From positions 1 to 7,084 of the forward strand of contig CAMYEY010000074.1 of assembly GCA_947254895.1 (NCBI GenBank): 7,084 bases of DNA. Direction: 5' to 3'. Made by a program: the position numbers and the translations under genes. This DNA comes from an uncultured Clostridia bacterium (lineage in GTDB: Bacteria; Bacillota; Clostridia; Saccharofermentanales; DTU023). Each line of letters starts with the position of its first letter. Within the stretch, counting starts at the first letter, position 1. Positions 4,162 to 7,084 of this stretch are shown here, one piece after another. The notes under the pieces were generated by a model. The model was not told where the DNA came from. It ran no database searches and saw nothing but the letters and a program-made list of their open reading frames with translations.

Positions 4162-7084
4162 ATGGCGCAATACAGAAGAGACGCAGATTCGGACTTGCGG
4201 GCAGGTTTTATCCGAGAAACGGATAGGGATAAACATGAAAGTGTCCTTGCTGCCCAGGAAAAAGCTAAGCAGGATCAAGCTCCTGAAGGCAAGGCTGAAC
4301 AAGGACAGACCGGAGCCGACAAGGATCTCGCTGAAAACAAGTCAGCCGATGGAGAGACTAAGGGCAAAACGAACAAGCCGTCCAGCTCCCGCAAAAGGAA
4401 GGCTGAAGGTCCCAAAATCAGCATGCAGGGGATTTCAGGTAAAGCGATAACCGGTGTTGTTAAGGTTGTCAAAAAGGTTCCGGCTAAGAAAGCTGACGAT
4501 GCGGCCGAAACCAAGCAAGAAGCCCCACAAGTAGCTGATACTTCGGCCCAGGTTGACCTTAAAGAAACTCCTGCTAAGACAGTAGATAAGGTTGCTAGTT
4601 CGGTTCAAAAGCCTAAAGCTGAAGAGTCAAAAACACCGGCTGCCCCCAGTCCGGCCCGGACCGATGGACAAGAGCAGGTTGGGACAAGCAAGTCTGATAG
4701 TCAGCCTACAGAGATAGTTGCTCAGCAAGAACCTAAGGCTCAGACTAGCCTCAAGGCTGACCAAGTCCAGGATAAAACCGTAACGAGCCCTGACCAAGTA
4801 AAAACAGTGAACGACCAGGTTCCCAGCCAAGGTGGTCAGGCTGCTGGCCGGCCGGCAGCGGCAGAGACAAAAGAAGTCGCTACTGCAACCGCGCCCCCCA
4901 AGAAAAAGGTTTTGGTTGACCAGGGTGTCTCTGAGTCCAGCTTTAAGGGGCCGAGGATTCGTCCCCAGAAGGGGTCTTACGTCGGCAAAGACCGGCAAGC
5001 TCCCATGGTCGACCGGAGAACAGGCAGGCCCGCGGGTACTGGCTTTAGGTCAGACCAGGGACGGTCCGGATTTGGTCAAGGGAGGCCCTCCTTTGGTCAA
5101 TCGAGAGGACCTTCTGACAGGCGTAGGCCGATTGGAGGCAGGGACTTTGTTCAAGACAAGGATAGGGATGAGGCACCCCGCTTCAGCCGGTCGCCTAGAC
5201 AGAAAAAACATGATCCCCGCTATGATGGTCAACTCAATACGGACCTGACGGATAACACCAAGGATGATTTCAGAAAACAACATGACAAGCGGGCGGTAGG
5301 TGCCAGAGGGCGCAAACATATCGACTATAACCGGAGACGGGAAGACCAGAACCGATCCTTTGAGCAGGAAAAACTCAGGCAGAGTAGGCGGCAGAACAAG
5401 GAAAAGCCAAGGCGGCCTGTGGCCAAGTTGACAGAGGTTAAGTTACCTGAAAGCTTGACTGTGCGCGAGTTGGCTGAGCTGCTGAAAAAGACTACTGCTG
5501 AGGTTATCGCCAAGTTGATGGGCTATGGCGTCATGGCTACAGTCAACCAAGAGTTGGACTATGATACAGCAGAAGTTGTGGCAAATGACTTTGGCATAAA
5601 ATCAGAAAAAATTGTTGAGTTAACTGAAGAGGATATTCTCTTTGACGACTCAGAGGATGATGAGGCGGATCTTAAGCCAAGGCCGCCGGTGGTTGTTGTT
5701 ATGGGTCACGTTGACCATGGTAAAACTTCAATCCTCGACTATATCAGAAAAGCTAAGGTTACAGCTGGTGAGGCTGGTGGAATCACCCAGCATATCGGCG
5801 CTTACACGGTGGATGTGGGTGGCAGGACCATTACTTTCCTGGATACGCCGGGCCACGAAGCCTTTACGACCATGCGGGCTCGGGGGGCTCAAGTTACGGA
5901 TATTGCTATTCTGGTTGTTGCCGCTGATGACGGTGTCATGCCGCAGACTGTTGAAGCGATCAACCATGCTCGGGCTGCTAAAACAGAAATTATTGTGGCT
6001 ATCAACAAGGTTGATAAGCCGGGTATCAATATTGACAGGGTAAAACAAGAATTAGCCCAGCACGGCCTCTTGTCCGAAGATTGGGGTGGACAGACCACCA
6101 TGGTTGAGGTATCAGCTAAGACCGGCCAAAATATGGACGAGCTGCTGGATATGGTTATTCTTACAGCTGACGTTTTAGAGCTTAAGGCCAACCCTGACCG
6201 CCAAGCCAAGGGTACCGTTATCGAGTCTAAACTTGACCGGGGCAGGGGCCCTGTAGCTACAATCTTGGTCCAGAGGGGAACTCTCAGAGTGGGAGATACC
6301 GTTGTGGTTGGTTCGATCATTGGTAATGTCAGAGCCATGACCAATGACCGGGGTGAACAGGTCAAGGAAGCCGGGCCTTCTATGCCTGTGGAAATCCTGG
6401 GTCTGCCCGACGTACCGGAAAGTGGAGAGATTTTCTACCAGGTCACAGATGAAAAAGTTGCCCGTAGCTTGGCTGCTCGTAGACAGACAGAGGAAAGGGA
6501 AGCCCAACTTCGCAAGACCAAAAGAATGTCGCTGGATAATCTCTTTGCCCAGATTGAAGAAGGGAATGTCAAAGACTTTAACCTCATTGTTAAGGGTGAC
6601 GTCCAAGGCAGTGTAGAGGCAGTTAAGCAGTCTCTGGAAAAGCTATCTAACGATGAAGTTAAGATTGAGGTTATCCATGGAGCTGTCGGCGCGATCACTG
6701 AAAGTGACGTCCGCCTTGCCGAGGTTTCTGATGCCGTTATCATCGGCTTTAACGTCAGACCGGCAGCGGGTGTCCAGGATATGGCTGACCAGCTGGGAGT
6801 TGACCTCCGCATGTACAGGGTCATCTATGATGCTATTAACGATATTGAAGATGCCATGAAAGGTATGCTGGATCCTAAGTTTAAAGAAGTCATCTTGGGT
6901 CATGCCCAGGTTAGAGAAACCTTTAACGTGTCCGGCATCGGGACGATCGCAGGTTGTTATGTGACCGATGGTATTGTATCCAGGTCAGCCGAAGTTAGGA
7001 TTGTCCGAGATGGTGTAGTTGTCCATGAGGGCAAAATTTCTTCACTCCGTCGCTTTAAGGACGACGTCCGTGAAGTCAAGACAG
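4162..7084 (+). CDS. infB: Translation initiation factor IF-2 (3' end cut by window)
   Basis: IF-2 is the GTPase that places initiator fMet-tRNA on the 30S subunit and promotes 50S joining. The frame is open from ATG 4162 (AGGAG at 4152-4156, 5 bases upstream) to the window end, giving 974 whole codons. Residues 1 to about 270 are low-complexity, rich in Ala, Lys, Glu, Gln, Asp, Thr and Pro. About 265-425 is basic, with an Arg/Gly/Phe/Gln stretch at 294-325. An IF2_N-type domain follows at about 430-480 (LTVRELAELLKKTTAEVIAKL). The G domain has all boxes: G1 GHVDHGKT (515-522), G2 with GGITQHIGAY (539-548), G3 DTPGHE (561-566), G4 NKVD (615-618) and G5 SAK (651-653). Then come domain II (about 680-765), domain III (about 785-895, with VKGDVQGSVEA) and most of the C-terminal fMet-tRNA-binding domain (from about 905). 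Perhaps a few tens of residues are missing. It sits directly after nusA. Confidence 0.96.
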   Translation, partial: MAQYRRDADSDLRAGFIRETDRDKHESVLAAQEKAKQDQAPEGKAEQGQTGADKDLAENKSADGETKGKTNKPSSSRKRKAEGPKISMQGISGKAITGVVKVVKKVPAKKADDAAETKQEAPQVADTSAQVDLKETPAKTVDKVASSVQKPKAEESKTPAAPSPARTDGQEQVGTSKSDSQPTEIVAQQEPKAQTSLKADQVQDKTVTSPDQVKTVNDQVPSQGGQAAGRPAAAETKEVATATAPPKKKVLVDQGVSESSFKGPRIRPQKGSYVGKDRQAPMVDRRTGRPAGTGFRSDQGRSGFGQGRPSFGQSRGPSDRRRPIGGRDFVQDKDRDEAPRFSRSPRQKKHDPRYDGQLNTDLTDNTKDDFRKQHDKRAVGARGRKHIDYNRRREDQNRSFEQEKLRQSRRQNKEKPRRPVAKLTEVKLPESLTVRELAELLKKTTAEVIAKLMGYGVMATVNQELDYDTAEVVANDFGIKSEKIVELTEEDILFDDSEDDEADLKPRPPVVVVMGHVDHGKTSILDYIRKAKVTAGEAGGITQHIGAYTVDVGGRTITFLDTPGHEAFTTMRARGAQVTDIAILVVAADDGVMPQTVEAINHARAAKTEIIVAINKVDKPGINIDRVKQELAQHGLLSEDWGGQTTMVEVSAKTGQNMDELLDMVILTADVLELKANPDRQAKGTVIESKLDRGRGPVATILVQRGTLRVGDTVVVGSIIGNVRAMTNDRGEQVKEAGPSMPVEILGLPDVPESGEIFYQVTDEKVARSLAARRQTEEREAQLRKTKRMSLDNLFAQIEEGNVKDFNLIVKGDVQGSVEAVKQSLEKLSNDEVKIEVIHGAVGAITESDVRLAEVSDAVIIGFNVRPAAGVQDMADQLGVDLRMYRVIYDAINDIEDAMKGMLDPKFKEVILGHAQVRETFNVSGIGTIAGCYVTDGIVSRSAEVRIVRDGVVVHEGKISSLRRFKDDVREVKT

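Noticed and set aside
4832..5248. 138-codon open frame on the + strand in another reading frame of infB
   Set aside because: Overlaps the GC-richer low-complexity part of infB, where alternative frames stay open by composition. The product is Arg/Gly/Pro-rich with no family resemblance.
5889..6365. 158-codon open frame on the - strand opposite the IF-2 G domain
   Set aside because: The opposite strand encodes intact G3 to G5 boxes and domain II. The antisense product is Ser/Thr-rich with no recognisable fold, typical of a shadow frame.

Overview
The window reads as a chromosomal segment of a Gram-positive bacterium, most likely in the Bacillota (Clostridia-like). Reasons: a class B sortase, a Gram-positive-type lipoprotein with a thioredoxin fold, purine-rich Shine-Dalgarno sites, and the rimP-nusA-infB core order. 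The genus cannot be told from the sequence alone. All genes seen are on the + strand.

Positions 1-492 contain no convincing gene. The first 186 bases hold three diverged copies of a repeat spaced exactly 72 bases apart. Each copy carries a GGTAA/TTACC stem and the last two share a TTGCTAAAAC tail. The remaining bases hold a good sigma-A-type promoter candidate (about 333-361) and the leader of the first operon.

Positions 493-1999 are a two-gene surface operon: a membrane-anchored class B sortase (His150, Cys248, Arg256 visible) followed after 19 bases by a lipoprotein with a CPWC thioredoxin-like active site. A 16-bp hairpin at 2045-2085 probably ends this transcript. No sortase substrate is visible in the window.

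Positions 2086-7084 are the start of the translation/transcription operon: rimP (30S maturation), nusA (elongation, pausing and termination factor) and infB (initiation factor IF-2, cut by the window end). A promoter candidate at 2147-2175 is followed about 20 bases after its predicted start site by a strong intrinsic terminator (2202-2231), so the operon may be controlled by attenuation. The ylxR and ylxQ genes that normally sit between nusA and infB in Bacillota are absent: only 20 bases separate the two genes. IF-2 has an unusually long, low-complexity, partly Arg/Gly-rich N-terminal extension of about 430 residues.

The core genes are ordinary. The parts most worth a second look are the 72-base-period repeats, the leader terminator before rimP, the missing ylxR-ylxQ pair, and the sortase-thioredoxin pairing. 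I see no clear evidence of a wholly new system.
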